DNA of 32,773 nucleotides from a virus, in the IMG/VR virus record IMGVR_UViG_3300025138_000184, positions 1-32,773 of that record; one strand, given 5' to 3'. Position numbers and translations under genes: made by a program. How positions within the stretch are numbered: position 1 is the stretch's first letter; each line of letters opens with the position of its first letter. This document shows, in pieces, positions 18,050 through 24,167 of the stretch. Below the pieces are notes generated by a model that searched no databases, was not told the DNA's origin, and was given only the letters and a program-made list of their open reading frames with translations.

Positions 18050-18355
18050 ATGGCAAATGGTGATATTACAAAATCTTTAGAGTTTGGAAAGATAGAGGTG
18101 GCAGGTTCTTGGAATATACAAGTTCGCCAAGATACGATTATCTTAGAAGAACAGGCAGACGGTTCTAAAAACGAATTAAGCAGAGCATACAATAGATGGA
18201 CCTTAATGCCATTTAATTCTGCAAAAGATAGTGATGGAAAGTGGACACATACAGCTACAGACATATCAGGTGAGGACGCAACAGTGCAAGCCATAGCTAA
18301 TGCAGCATGGACTGACTCAGTTAAGACAGCGTTTAAAGCAGCACAGGAAGCATAG
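18050..18355 (+). CDS. Hypothetical 101-aa protein after tail fibre
   Basis: Small soluble protein with a good ribosome site (AGGAG, 8 nt before ATG). The central part (GSWNIQVRQDTIILEEQADGSKN) looks like a beta hairpin with an acidic strand, followed by a Trp-rich RWTLMPF and an Ala-rich C-terminal helix (AIANAAWTDSVKTAFKAAQE). I do not recognise its family. It begins a run of three small genes between fibre and lysis cassette, a position often used in marine phages for fibre accessory proteins or unknown virion proteins. No membrane segment or catalytic motif is visible. Confidence 0.78.
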   Translation: MANGDITKSLEFGKIEVAGSWNIQVRQDTIILEEQADGSKNELSRAYNRWTLMPFNSAKDSDGKWTHTATDISGEDATVQAIANAAWTDSVKTAFKAAQEA

Positions 18356-18364
18356 GAGAAACAA

Positions 18365-18667
18365 ATGGCAATATCATACACTTGGAATATACAAACCGTT
18401 GACCGAACAATCGCAACAGGTGGTATCAACACAATACATTGGCGGTGTAATGCAGTTGACGGTGACCACTCAGCAAGTAGCTACGGCACAGTTGGCTGCA
18501 CACCTGACCCAGATGCTTCTGACTTCATTGCTTATGCTGATGTAACTGAAGCGAATTGCATAGCTTGGGTGCAAGCGGATGTTGGCAAAGACGATACTGA
18601 GTCTGGGCTTGCTTCACAGATAGCAACATTAAAAACACCAATCACAGGGAGTGGAACACCATGGTAG
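18365..18667 (+). CDS. Hypothetical 100-aa protein (DUF7936-like)
   Basis: Starts MAISYTWNIQTVDRTIATGG, a form very common in small proteins downstream of marine phage tail fibres; I recall these as DUF7936-like, though the number is from memory. Features are an N-terminal beta strand, a Cys pair (WRCN and VGCTPDP), then FIAYADVTEANCIAWVQADVG and a conserved-looking C-terminus ending GTPW. It is soluble, with ribosome site AGGAG 7 nt before ATG. The last bases overlap the ATG of the next gene by 7 nt, so both are probably co-translated. Function unknown; virion association is plausible by position only. Confidence 0.78.
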   Translation: MAISYTWNIQTVDRTIATGGINTIHWRCNAVDGDHSASSYGTVGCTPDPDASDFIAYADVTEANCIAWVQADVGKDDTESGLASQIATLKTPITGSGTPW

Positions 18668-18891
18668 ATAAAGCAAATGTAATTAGCATCAACGGCACAG
18701 ATCACGATGTTGACACTATGTCGAATGAACAAAAGCATATTATCAACCAGATTAAGGTATGTCAGGCGAAAGCTAATAGTTTAAAAGCGGAACTGCAAAT
18801 CTTTGAGGTTAGCTTGCAAGGTTTTACAAATGCACTTATCAAAAGCGTAGAGCCAGAAGCTGAAGTAGTTGAAGAGGCTACTGCAAGCTAA
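18661..18891 (+). CDS. Small helical protein, DUF6447-like, 76 aa
   Basis: Residues 8-55 read ISINGTDHDVDTMSNEQKHI... followed by a long amphipathic helix (KVCQAKANSLKAELQIFEVSL). This matches small marine-phage proteins I remember as DUF6447 (INGTEY..xLSExAK.. pattern). The C-terminus is acidic and Ala-rich (EAEVVEEATAS). It is soluble and likely forms a helical hairpin or coiled coil. The stop overlaps the next gene's ATG by one base (TAATG). Function is not known; it sits between fibre accessories and lysis genes. Confidence 0.75.
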   Translation: MVDKANVISINGTDHDVDTMSNEQKHIINQIKVCQAKANSLKAELQIFEVSLQGFTNALIKSVEPEAEVVEEATAS

Positions 18892-19052
18892 TGAAAGTGC
18901 TTGAGCTAAAGGCTGCGTTAGACACACACAAGGCTGTCAGTGAAGAGAGGTGGCTAGAGATTATTAGCCGTGTCAAAAGGCTTGAGATGGTGTTGATTGG
19001 CAGTGCAGGTACAACAATAGTATTACTTCTTAGCTTGGTAATTAAAGGTTAA
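18891..19052 (+). CDS. 53-aa XhlA-like membrane protein
   Basis: ATG at 18891 overlaps the previous stop, and the 53-residue product ends at TAA 19050-19052, four bases before the next gene. Residues 1-33 form a charged amphipathic helix (THKAVSEERWLEIISRVK) and residues 34-51 one membrane span (MVLIGSAGTTIVLLLSLVI). This is the layout of XhlA/hemolysin-type lysis proteins, though shorter than usual (about 70-90). It is too short for standard ORF lists. The lysis cassette context supports it; the family label is tentative. Confidence 0.68.
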   Translation: MKVLELKAALDTHKAVSEERWLEIISRVKRLEMVLIGSAGTTIVLLLSLVIKG

Positions 19053-19055
19053 AGA

Positions 19056-19478
19056 ATGGAACCAATTTCTGCTGCCCTCTTAGCTTTCGGTGCTATTAAA
19101 AAAGGAATTAGTTTAGGTAAAGACCTTTCGGCTATGTCGAAGGATGTTAATAATCTTTTTTCTTTTATTGATGGAACTAAAGAGGCACAGAAAACTGGTA
19201 ATAAAAATGATCCGTTGTCTGATTACATAGCTTATGAAAAAGCTTTGGACATGGAGAAACAATTAGAACAAATCATCTGGGAAACAAGAGGCTCAAAGGG
19301 AGTGTCTAAGTTTAAACAGATGAGAGCACAGGCAGCTACAAAAGATCGTGAATCTAAATACGCTGCTGTTGCTAGGAAGAATAAGATATTAAATATATTT
19401 TCAATCTTATTAGGTATTTCAATTACAATTGGTGGTGGGGCAGCACTTATCTGGGCAGCCATTGAGTTTAAGCCGTAA
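19056..19478 (+). CDS. 140-aa membrane-anchored coiled-coil protein (lysis region)
   Basis: The N-terminal 25 residues are hydrophobic and amphipathic (MEPISAALLAFGAIKKGISLG). Residues 60-110 are charged helices with a coiled-coil look (ALDMEKQLEQIIWETRGSKG). Residues 110-136 form a membrane segment (KILNIFSILLGISITIGGG, then AALIWAAIEF). Similar proteins occur widely in marine phage lysis or tail regions without known function. A spanin-like or holin-like role is possible, but there is no lipobox. Ribosome site is weak (TTAAAG). The following tiny reading frame and the holin genes are on the same transcript. Confidence 0.75.
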   Translation: MEPISAALLAFGAIKKGISLGKDLSAMSKDVNNLFSFIDGTKEAQKTGNKNDPLSDYIAYEKALDMEKQLEQIIWETRGSKGVSKFKQMRAQAATKDRESKYAAVARKNKILNIFSILLGISITIGGGAALIWAAIEFKP

Positions 19479-19566
19479 ACAAATTATAGTTTTTACAATT
19501 ATTTTATTAGCTTTATCTTATTATGATGCAATAACTTTTGAACCTCATTGGATGTTAATTAAATGA
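19462..19566 (+). CDS. Possible 34-aa membrane peptide
   Basis: A TTG-start frame overlaps the end of the previous gene by 17 nt and its TGA overlaps the next ATG (ATGA at 19563-19566). The product starts with a basic SLSRKQ and then has a 15-residue hydrophobic stretch (IIVFTIILLALSYYDA). It fills what would otherwise be an 84-nt gap in a tightly packed lysis cassette. The start codon is weak and no clear ribosome site is seen, so it may not be translated. Confidence 0.35.
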   Translation: MSLSRKQIIVFTIILLALSYYDAITFEPHWMLIK

Positions 19567-19763
19567 CACCAGAATATTTAGACAAGTGGAGAATTATACC
19601 TAGACTTATTATGTTGGCTCTTATTGTTATGACATTTAGAGTTATCGAATGGTTTATTTCTTTGCCTGATCCCTCACTTGAGCAAGCAGCATTGCCATCT
19701 GTTATGACAGGTGCATTAACTGGTGCGTTTGCTGTATTTCTAGGAAGTGGAAAAAAAGAATGA
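19563..19763 (+). CDS. Two-span small membrane protein, holin-like, 66 aa
   Basis: The product has a basic N-terminal stretch (DKWRIIPRL) and two membrane spans: residues 14-33 (PRLIMLALIVMTFRVIEWF) and residues 43-62 (ALPSVMTGALTGAFAVFLG). A short basic tail (SGKKE) ends it. The form fits a class II-type holin or a regulator paired with the next gene. Stop and start are coupled: the next ATG at 19760 overlaps the TGA. Presence of a second holin-like gene just downstream means one may be an antiholin. Confidence 0.72.
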   Translation: MTPEYLDKWRIIPRLIMLALIVMTFRVIEWFISLPDPSLEQAALPSVMTGALTGAFAVFLGSGKKE

Positions 19764-20161
19764 GTATTGTTGCAAATCTAATTGGTCCTGTTACTGGTCT
19801 GCTTGATAAGTTTGTAGAAGATAAGGATCAGAAAGCCAAGCTTGCCCATGAGTTAGCAACGATGGCTGATAGTCATGCACAACAGTTGGCTCTTGCACAA
19901 GTGCAGGTGAACTTAGCAGAAGCACAATCTGGTTCTGTGTTTAAAGGTGGGTGGCGACCATTTGTAGGGTGGGTGTGTGGCATTGCACTTTTGTATCATT
20001 TTATTTTAACTCCGTGTATCTTGTTTGGTGTGGCTTTGTCAGGTATAGATATACCACCATTGCCTGAGTTTGACATGAGCAGTTTACTAACTGTGTTGAT
20101 GGGAATGCTTGGGCTAGGTGGACTACGCACGTTTGAAAAAACCAAGGGAGTGACGAAATGA
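19760..20161 (+). CDS. 3TM-type holin (GTA holin family)
   Basis: Matches the 3TM holin family found in gene transfer agents and alphaproteobacterial or marine phages. The N-terminal part (LIGPVTGLLDKFVEDKDQKA) has the family look, followed by a charged helix with KLAHELATMADSHAQQLALA. Then comes GGWRPFVGWVCGIALLYHF, the family hallmark (W-R-P-x-x-G-W), and two or three hydrophobic spans between residues 65 and 125. It ends with LGLGGLRTFEKTKGV. The holin opens the inner membrane so that the lysozyme encoded next reaches the cell wall. The four-base overlap (ATGA) couples it to the lysozyme gene. Confidence 0.88.
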   Translation: MSIVANLIGPVTGLLDKFVEDKDQKAKLAHELATMADSHAQQLALAQVQVNLAEAQSGSVFKGGWRPFVGWVCGIALLYHFILTPCILFGVALSGIDIPPLPEFDMSSLLTVLMGMLGLGGLRTFEKTKGVTK

Positions 20162-20601
20162 ATATTGATAAGCTAAGAAGACAGCTTGAGATTGATGAAG
20201 GTGTTAAGTATGAAGTGTACCTAGATCATTTAAAATTAAAAACTTTTGGAATTGGGCATTTGGTCTTGGATAAAGACCCAGAATCTAAGATGGAAGTTGG
20301 TGATCGTGTACCTGAGAACAGAGTAAACGAAGCTTTTGATAAAGACATTCAGTCTGTGATTGATGATTGTCAAAGATTGTATTCTAACTTCAACGCTTTG
20401 CCAGAGGAATGCAAACAGATTACAGCAAACATGATGTTTAATATGGGCTTGCCAAAAATGAAAGCGTTTAAGAAGATGAATGCAGCTATAGAAGAGGGTG
20501 ATTATTCTAAAGCTGCAACAGAAATGGTTGACAGTAAGTGGTACAAGACTGTTACCAATAGGGCTGATCGTCTTGTACAAAGGATGAAGATGGTTAGCTA
20601 A
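20158..20601 (+). CDS. T4-type lysozyme (endolysin, GH24)
   Basis: Cleaves the MurNAc-GlcNAc bond of peptidoglycan. The 147-residue product keeps the GH24 catalytic triad in the usual spacing: Glu14 (LEIDEG), Asp23 (VYLDH) and Thr29 (KTFGIGH), followed by GIGHLV at 31-36. The C-terminal part has the conserved MFNMGLPKMKAFKKMNAAI and a Trp-Tyr-Asn-Arg region (SKWYKTVTNRADRLV). No signal peptide is visible, so it depends on the holin. It is the last late gene and is followed 26 nt later by the hairpin terminator. Confidence 0.93.
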   Translation: MNIDKLRRQLEIDEGVKYEVYLDHLKLKTFGIGHLVLDKDPESKMEVGDRVPENRVNEAFDKDIQSVIDDCQRLYSNFNALPEECKQITANMMFNMGLPKMKAFKKMNAAIEEGDYSKAATEMVDSKWYKTVTNRADRLVQRMKMVS

Positions 20602-20619
20602 ATTTGATCCTCCCCATTT

Positions 20620-20814
20620 TTAGCTAGAAACCACCGACTTGAGCTTTGGGTTGCTCCGTCGGTGGTTTTTAAATTCTTTATATGTCATTGTATATTGTGC
20701 AGTCGGGTGAGATATATATTCATTATAAGAATTTTTAAATATGTTATTCATTTTTACTCTGTTCTTACCTTTTGCAGAGTTTAATTCACGACTTATTTTA
20801 TTATGATATTTCAT
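20620..20814 (-). CDS. Hypothetical 64-aa basic protein, last gene of the - strand block
   Basis: ATG at 20814 has a good ribosome site (GGAG at 20825-20822, 7-nt spacing), which argues that it is real. The product is basic and Asn/Lys/Tyr-rich (KYHNKISRELNSAKGKNRVK), soluble, with no known domain. Two things are odd. A probable terminator with an 8-T run lies just before its ribosome site. Its last 18 codons (NHRRSNPKLKSVVSS region) are written in the shared late-operon terminator. It may therefore be expressed only by read-through. Function unknown. Confidence 0.55.
   Translation of the reverse strand: MKYHNKISRELNSAKGKNRVKMNNIFKNSYNEYISHPTAQYTMTYKEFKNHRRSNPKLKSVVSS
20628..20670 (+). terminator. 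Intrinsic terminator after the late operon
   Basis: AAACCACCGAC (20628-20638) pairs perfectly with GTCGGTGGTTT (20658-20668) over 11 bp. The loop contains a second short pair (GAGC/GCTC), and TT then AAATTC follow. It lies between the end of the + strand late block and the end of the - strand early block. An A-rich sequence on the left arm gives a U-run for the opposite direction too, so it may act on both strands. It is embedded in the last codons of the 64-aa - strand gene. Confidence 0.85.
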
Positions 20815-20825
20815 TATTATGCTCC

Positions 20826-20870
20826 AAAAAAAAGGGACAAGACCATCCTGTGAAGTAGCAGCCTTGCCCC
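20826..20870 (-). terminator. Intrinsic terminator after the SSB-like gene
   Basis: On the - strand, GGGGCAAG (20870-20863) pairs with CTTGTCCC (20841-20834) over 8 positions, with one G-T pair and a 21-nt loop. It is followed by eight T residues (20833-20826). This is a classical Rho-independent terminator downstream of the SSB-like gene. The next gene's ribosome site (GGAG) begins one base after the T-run, so the terminator may control it. Confidence 0.75.
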
Positions 20871-20883
20871 CAAGTGAGGCAGT

Positions 20884-20935
20884 ATGAGATTAGCGTTTGG
20901 AGAACACTCTCAGCCTCGCTAAAACGGTATCTCAT
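20884..20935 (-). promoter_or_regulatory. Interrupted hairpin over the SSB-like stop codon
   Basis: ATGAGATTAGCG (20884-20895) pairs with CGCTA (20917-20921) and ATCTCAT (20929-20935), 12 pairs with a 7-nt one-sided bulge. The - strand stop codon of the SSB-like gene (20919-20921) lies in the stem. Together with the terminator just downstream, it forms a structured region of about 110 nt, which could protect the 3' end of the mRNA or give a small RNA. Role is inference. Confidence 0.5.
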
Positions 20936-21305
20936 CTCCAAGATTATTGCCAGTAGAAACTTGTTGCCCACCATTATCTTGTTTTTCTGAAACAGTTATA
21001 CTTAAGTATTTATTACCTGTGTTTTCTTGGACACGTTTCCAAGCAGCAAGTTTCATCTCACCTCCTAGATTATCTTGCAATGTACCTGTGTAGTTTGGTG
21101 CTTTCTCATTGTCACTTTGATTGTCAAACATAATACCAATCTCTTGATACACTCTGATAATTTTTTTACCATTCTTTGTTTCACCTGAGATGTAAGCACA
21201 TTGTTTTTCTATACCTTGTACATCGAGCTTACCAGATAAGATAAACTTCTGGTCTGGAAAGGGTGCGAATGCAGCACCTTTGTTTGTGTTGTCGTAGTCT
21301 GACAT
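20919..21305 (-). CDS. SSB-like / DUF736-like protein with GDEIPF tail
   Basis: Product of 128 aa when started at the ATG at 21305 (MSDYDNTNKG), chosen because AGAAGGA lies 8 nt upstream; a longer frame to 21356 would run into the HTH gene. The core (FILSGKLDVQGIEKQCAYIS, then NEKAPNYTG, then MKLAAWKRVQENTGNKYLSI) is beta-rich. It recalls DUF736 (KAPDY...GAAWKK...YLSV pattern). The final GDEIPF closely mimics the acidic tip of bacterial SSB proteins (DDDIPF), which binds SSB partners. It lies next to the annealing protein and exonuclease. A single-strand-binding role is well supported by context, though the fold is not proven. Confidence 0.72.
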   Translation of the reverse strand: MSDYDNTNKGAAFAPFPDQKFILSGKLDVQGIEKQCAYISGETKNGKKIIRVYQEIGIMFDNQSDNEKAPNYTGTLQDNLGGEMKLAAWKRVQENTGNKYLSITVSEKQDNGGQQVSTGNNLGDEIPF

Positions 21306-21306
21306 T

Positions 21307-21498
21307 TTATTTTTCCTTCTTATTAAAAGTTCCATTAAGCATTTCATCAACTGCATTCATAGGAATACAATGTCTTTTACCAATTTTAAAACTTGGTATT
21401 TCACCTGTACTGCACATTCGCCAAACATGAGTTATACTTATTCCCATCATTTCTGAAAACTCTCTCATGCTTACTGCTTTTTTCTCAACATCTTGCAT
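21307..21498 (-). CDS. Excisionase/MerR-type helix-turn-helix protein, 63 aa
   Basis: Residues 10-55 match the small HTH_17/excisionase pattern: SMREFSEMMGISITHVWRMC then GEIPSFKIGKRHCIPM. The first helix, turn and recognition helix are visible, followed by the beta wing (IPSFKIGKRH). Such proteins bind DNA as regulators or, in other phages, as excisionases. No integrase is present, so a regulator is more likely. The ribosome site is strong (GAGGAGG, 7 nt). It abuts the annealing protein gene, the stop of that gene overlapping this start by one base. Confidence 0.82.
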   Translation of the reverse strand: MQDVEKKAVSMREFSEMMGISITHVWRMCSTGEIPSFKIGKRHCIPMNAVDEMLNGTFNKKEK

Positions 21499-21935
21499 TA
21501 AAATGCCTCCTCTTTCTTTGGTGGGATTGGTAGGTTCTTACGTGGTTGTGTTGATGCCTCGTTAGCATCATCATCTTCGGGTGCTATACCTGCCATCTGC
21601 AATGCACCATATCGTCTGGCATATGTGATAGCTGAACCCAAGCCCTGCATAGTTTGCTTGTCTAAGACTAGGTACACTTTGGTTGTATAGGATTCACCTG
21701 TTACATGATGAAGTATAGTCATAACAAAGTCACCGTATTCATCACGACCTGATGGTTGTGATAGAGCAAAGCCATTGTCATTGAATGGTTTCATGCAAGC
21801 TTCAAGGACATTGCCCAGGTCTGCATACTGACTTCTGAAATGTGGGTTGCTTGCATTCTTTAATGCCTTGCCCATTTCTGTCTGTGCTTTTACATAACAC
21901 TCGATTGCTGTTTGCTTTTCTACTTTGGTTGCCAT
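21498..21935 (-). CDS. ERF-family single-strand annealing protein
   Basis: Recombinase that anneals complementary single strands, used with an exonuclease for recombination and concatemer formation. The 145-aa product has the family features: an N-terminal helix with AIECYVKAQTEMGKALKNA and NPHFRSQYADLGNVLEACM. Then come GFALSQPS, VTILHHVTGESY and the diagnostic GLGSAITYARRYGALQMAGI. An acidic Asp/Asn-rich tail follows (EDDDANEAS). It is near the short end of the family (150-250). The ribosome site AAAGGAGAAC precedes ATG. Neighbours are the YqaJ exonuclease upstream and SSB-like protein downstream. Confidence 0.9.
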   Translation of the reverse strand: MATKVEKQTAIECYVKAQTEMGKALKNASNPHFRSQYADLGNVLEACMKPFNDNGFALSQPSGRDEYGDFVMTILHHVTGESYTTKVYLVLDKQTMQGLGSAITYARRYGALQMAGIAPEDDDANEASTQPRKNLPIPPKKEEAF

Positions 21936-21936
21936 C

Positions 21937-22731
21937 TTAGTTCTCCTTTTTTGATGGTGTGATTCTTAAAGAGCCTCGCTTATCTCTGCTGATAGTAAGT
22001 ACATCTGAGTAAACTTCTCTCTCGTTTGCAGCTACCAATTCCTTGAGCATTTTTTTGTATGCGTCATGAGACTTGGCATCATTCATAGTTGCCATGAAGT
22101 CATGGGCAATACTAATGAATTGGTTATCGGCACTTGCATCTCTGCGTACCATGTCATCGACTGGTATCTTGTCTATGTTTGCAGCAGGTGGTGCGCCATC
22201 TGTAGGTGCAGTGTCATCTTCTACACAATTCCAAAACGCTTTGATTGCTTCGTTCATGTGTCGTACATAGTTTTTGTCATATGATACTGACTTGCATTCC
22301 CATCGCCTGTTGCCAAAGATGTTAGCAAAGTAACATCGCTCTACTTTTGATACATACATATAGAATTGTAGCTGTGGCATATACCGAATGAGTTGGTTGC
22401 TCATGGTGTTGCTTTCGTAGGTGTGCTTGCATTCTACTATAGCATCTGGAATACGAGCATCGACTGTACCTTTGTATGGTACACCATTGCAATCTGTTTC
22501 ATAGGTAGCTTGCTCTATTACAGTACCAACTGGGCCTTGTGTTTCTATTCCGTATTCAGAATAAAACTTTTTGATGTTTAATGATTCAGTAGCAATACCT
22601 ATCTGTACTGCTAGGTTGTCAGACAAATCATCTGGTTCTTTGCGACTTGTTTTTTCAGCCCAAAGGTCATACCAATTACCTGTCATGATTCTTGTGGCAT
22701 CACTGCCACCGATAAAGCCTAATCTATTCAT
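21937..22731 (-). CDS. YqaJ-family recombination exonuclease (PD-(D/E)XK)
   Basis: 5'-3' double-strand exonuclease partner of the annealing protein. The 264-aa product opens with the family motif FIGGSDA (residues 6-12). Residue Glu49 sits in IGIATESLNIKKFY. The core catalytic motif is Asp91 (GTVDARIPD) with Glu100-Cys-Lys102 (IVECKH), the PD-(D/E)XK set. A QLQFYMYVSKVERCYFANIF stretch (residues 121-140) matches the typical Q-x-x-x-Y end of the nuclease. The C-terminal 80 residues are helical. The start overlaps the preceding gene by 4 nt (ATGA) and has GGGAGAACAC upstream. Catalytic residues look intact. Confidence 0.9.
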   Translation of the reverse strand: MNRLGFIGGSDATRIMTGNWYDLWAEKTSRKEPDDLSDNLAVQIGIATESLNIKKFYSEYGIETQGPVGTVIEQATYETDCNGVPYKGTVDARIPDAIVECKHTYESNTMSNQLIRYMPQLQFYMYVSKVERCYFANIFGNRRWECKSVSYDKNYVRHMNEAIKAFWNCVEDDTAPTDGAPPAANIDKIPVDDMVRRDASADNQFISIAHDFMATMNDAKSHDAYKKMLKELVAANEREVYSDVLTISRDKRGSLRITPSKKEN

Positions 22732-22931
22732 AAGTGTTCTCCCTTCATATAGAATAGCGGAATGTCTGGTCGAGGTAAAGGTTTTTCTTCATAATAATGA
22801 AACTGTTTGAAGCATCTTTCATCACCATACTTTACGTTCTCGACCTCATAAATTACTTTGGCATACGATGTACATTGCTCAAGCGTTGCAAACTGCATGA
22901 CAAATAAGAAACCATATGTAACCACCTCCAT
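22728..22931 (-). CDS. Hypothetical 67-aa protein, possibly exported
   Basis: The N-terminus (VVTYGFLFVMQFATLEQ) is hydrophobic and could be a signal or membrane segment. The rest has two cysteines (Cys20 and Cys40) that could pair, followed by an acidic/Pro-rich end (EEKPLPRPDIPLF). Such small Cys-pair proteins are frequent in marine phage early regions, with no known role. It overlaps the upstream gene end by 1 nt and the next gene by 4 nt, so it is part of a coupled chain. Confidence 0.6.
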   Translation of the reverse strand: MEVVTYGFLFVMQFATLEQCTSYAKVIYEVENVKYGDERCFKQFHYYEEKPLPRPDIPLFYMKGEHL

Positions 22932-23140
22932 TATTTTTTCTTTCTTGCTAGTTTTAATATCTCAGCACTCTTCTTTGTTGGAGGATTGCCTCTGGTCCAA
23001 CACTCTACAATCTCAATCATTGTTGTCATGTCGTGCTGCACTGCTAACTTTGGGTGATGCCCTTGTGCCCACATGATTAGCCCTTCAGCTAAGTAGGTAG
23101 GCATTGCTTTGAGATCACTCTCTGTTAATTTTATTTCCAT
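22931..23140 (-). CDS. Hypothetical 69-aa helical protein
   Basis: Small soluble protein with amphipathic helices (KLTESDLKAMPTYLAEGLIM and QHDMTTMIEIVECWTRG) and a basic tail (KKSAEILKLARKKK). I know no family. ATG at 23140 is preceded by AAGAAAGG, a fair ribosome site. Its basic C-terminus and its place among replication genes would suit nucleic-acid or protein binding, but that is inference. Confidence 0.65.
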   Translation of the reverse strand: MEIKLTESDLKAMPTYLAEGLIMWAQGHHPKLAVQHDMTTMIEIVECWTRGNPPTKKSAEILKLARKKK

Positions 23141-23164
23141 TAGGATAACCTTTCTTTTTTTTAA

Positions 23165-23749
23165 TTAATCTAACCCTTGTTCTACAGCAAACTTGTCGTT
23201 TTCTTCTGCATCAAAACGTTCTTCTTCACGATCTAATGCAAACAAAAATTGTTTGCGTGCTTCGTATCGCCATAATATATGTTTGTAAAATACAGAATAA
23301 CTAGGAAAATATCTTTCTGTTTTCTGCACTTCATCAATAGCTTTGAGTACAATATCAACAGGATAATTTTGTAGTTGTGTAGCTGTACTATTGATTCTTA
23401 CTTCTAAGTCTTCTGGGCTATCGCCAAACTGCCTCTGTACGAGCGTAGAAAGCATCAGGAGGCGTTGTTTTATGTCTGAGATAGGCAACCCTACCAATGT
23501 CATATAAACTTTAGTGTATGCCTTATTTAAATTATCACGATCTTTACAGGTAATTGTATACCTAGATATATCTCCAATGCGACCAAGCTTAGGTTTTATT
23601 TCAATGTTTGATTCGGTTAGCGATTGTATGGAAGTAAGAAGGTCTGTTTGTGTTTGATCTGGGTTGGTTCGTTTGGTTAGGTAAGCCTGTGCTTTTTTGA
23701 TTTGATTCCCATCTAACTTTGTTCCTAATCCAAGTTCGGTAAGCCCCAT
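23165..23749 (-). CDS. Probable helicase-loader-like replication protein
   Basis: Product of 194 aa if started at ATG 23749 (MGLTELGLGT); the frame stays open to 23878. The C-terminal half resembles phage replisome loaders: LPISDIKQRLLMLSTLVQRQ, then YPVDIVLKAIDEV and FPSYSVFYKHILWRYEARKQ. This P-x-D-x-V-x-x-A-x-x / FPSxxxLxxxxxxxxxxR pattern is common in phage helicase loaders. The protein is acidic at its end (REEERFDAEENDKFAVEQ). It overlaps the DnaT-like gene by 149 nt in a different frame, unusual for two genes. The start is therefore uncertain; a shared or frameshifted protein is possible. Confidence 0.55.
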   Translation of the reverse strand: MGLTELGLGTKLDGNQIKKAQAYLTKRTNPDQTQTDLLTSIQSLTESNIEIKPKLGRIGDISRYTITCKDRDNLNKAYTKVYMTLVGLPISDIKQRLLMLSTLVQRQFGDSPEDLEVRINSTATQLQNYPVDIVLKAIDEVQKTERYFPSYSVFYKHILWRYEARKQFLFALDREEERFDAEENDKFAVEQGLD

Positions 23750-23918
23750 CGAAGATGGCAAGGAGTGAGCCTTGGGCTTGGTGGTAATCAATGAACTTAT
23801 CTGCTTCATCTGCGTAATCCATTTCTCCATACATATCGTACAGTTTATCGAGCGTAGTCTGCTTGGGTTGATAGTCATCTGGTACAGGGTAGCGTGGTAA
23901 CTCTTTACGCTTTGCCAT
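23601..23918 (-). CDS. DnaT/primosome-like replication protein, 105 aa
   Basis: Residues 1-70 form a compact domain: basic-Pro N-terminus (AKRKELPRYPVPDDYQPKQ), then helices with YDMYGEMDYADEADKFIDYH. Next is GSLLAIFDGAYRTWIRNKVRW, recalling the C-terminal DNA-binding domain of DnaT/primosome proteins (FIDYxxxxG...DxxxxxRxWxxxxxRW). Residues 71-105 are Asn/Thr/Pro-rich and not domain-like. They overlap the loader-like gene in the +1 frame. It has a GGGAG ribosome site. If the genome used a +1 shift in the overlap, the DnaT-like domain would be fused to the loader domain. Confidence 0.62.
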   Translation of the reverse strand: MAKRKELPRYPVPDDYQPKQTTLDKLYDMYGEMDYADEADKFIDYHQAQGSLLAIFDGAYRTWIRNKVRWESNQKSTGLPNQTNQPRSNTNRPSYFHTIANRIKH

Positions 23919-24144
23919 GTGTCATCTCCCTATAATTCTTTTGAACTAGATACTCGAATAAATAAATATAAAGGCTTTTGTTTAATTTATATTTTTTATA
24001 TTCTTTGCTGTTTGCAACTGTATTACCATGTTCATCTGTACACTCTTGATAAGCATCATAAAGATCATTTTCATATTGACTTATTGCATCTAATAGATGT
24101 TGATATTGAGTCTCAGTAAGTTTTGGTGTGTAGTATTTAGCCAT
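23905..24144 (-). CDS. Hypothetical 79-aa protein
   Basis: The start at 24144 (MAKYYTPKLTETQY) is chosen because GGAG lies 7 nt upstream; an in-frame ATG at 24171 has no such site. Residues 8-30 form a helix (LTETQYQHLLDAISQYENDL); the middle is Asp/Glu/Asn-rich and the C-terminal helix is basic. No known domain is visible. It overlaps the DnaT-like gene start by 14 nt. Its initiation sequence is nearly the same as that of the preceding gene (ATGGAGAA..ATG..TAA). Confidence 0.65.
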   Translation of the reverse strand: MAKYYTPKLTETQYQHLLDAISQYENDLYDAYQECTDEHGNTVANSKEYKKYKLNKSLYIYLFEYLVQKNYREMTHGKA

Positions 24145-24167
24145 GTGTGTTCTCCATAAATTATTAA

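Noticed and set aside
18043-18432. - strand open frame of 129 codons
   Set aside because: Fully opposite two well-initiated + strand genes (18050 and 18365), with no ribosome site.
21307-21498. Excisionase-like HTH as evidence of a temperate phage
   Set aside because: No integrase, repressor or attachment site was found; small HTH_17 proteins also act as regulators in lytic phages.
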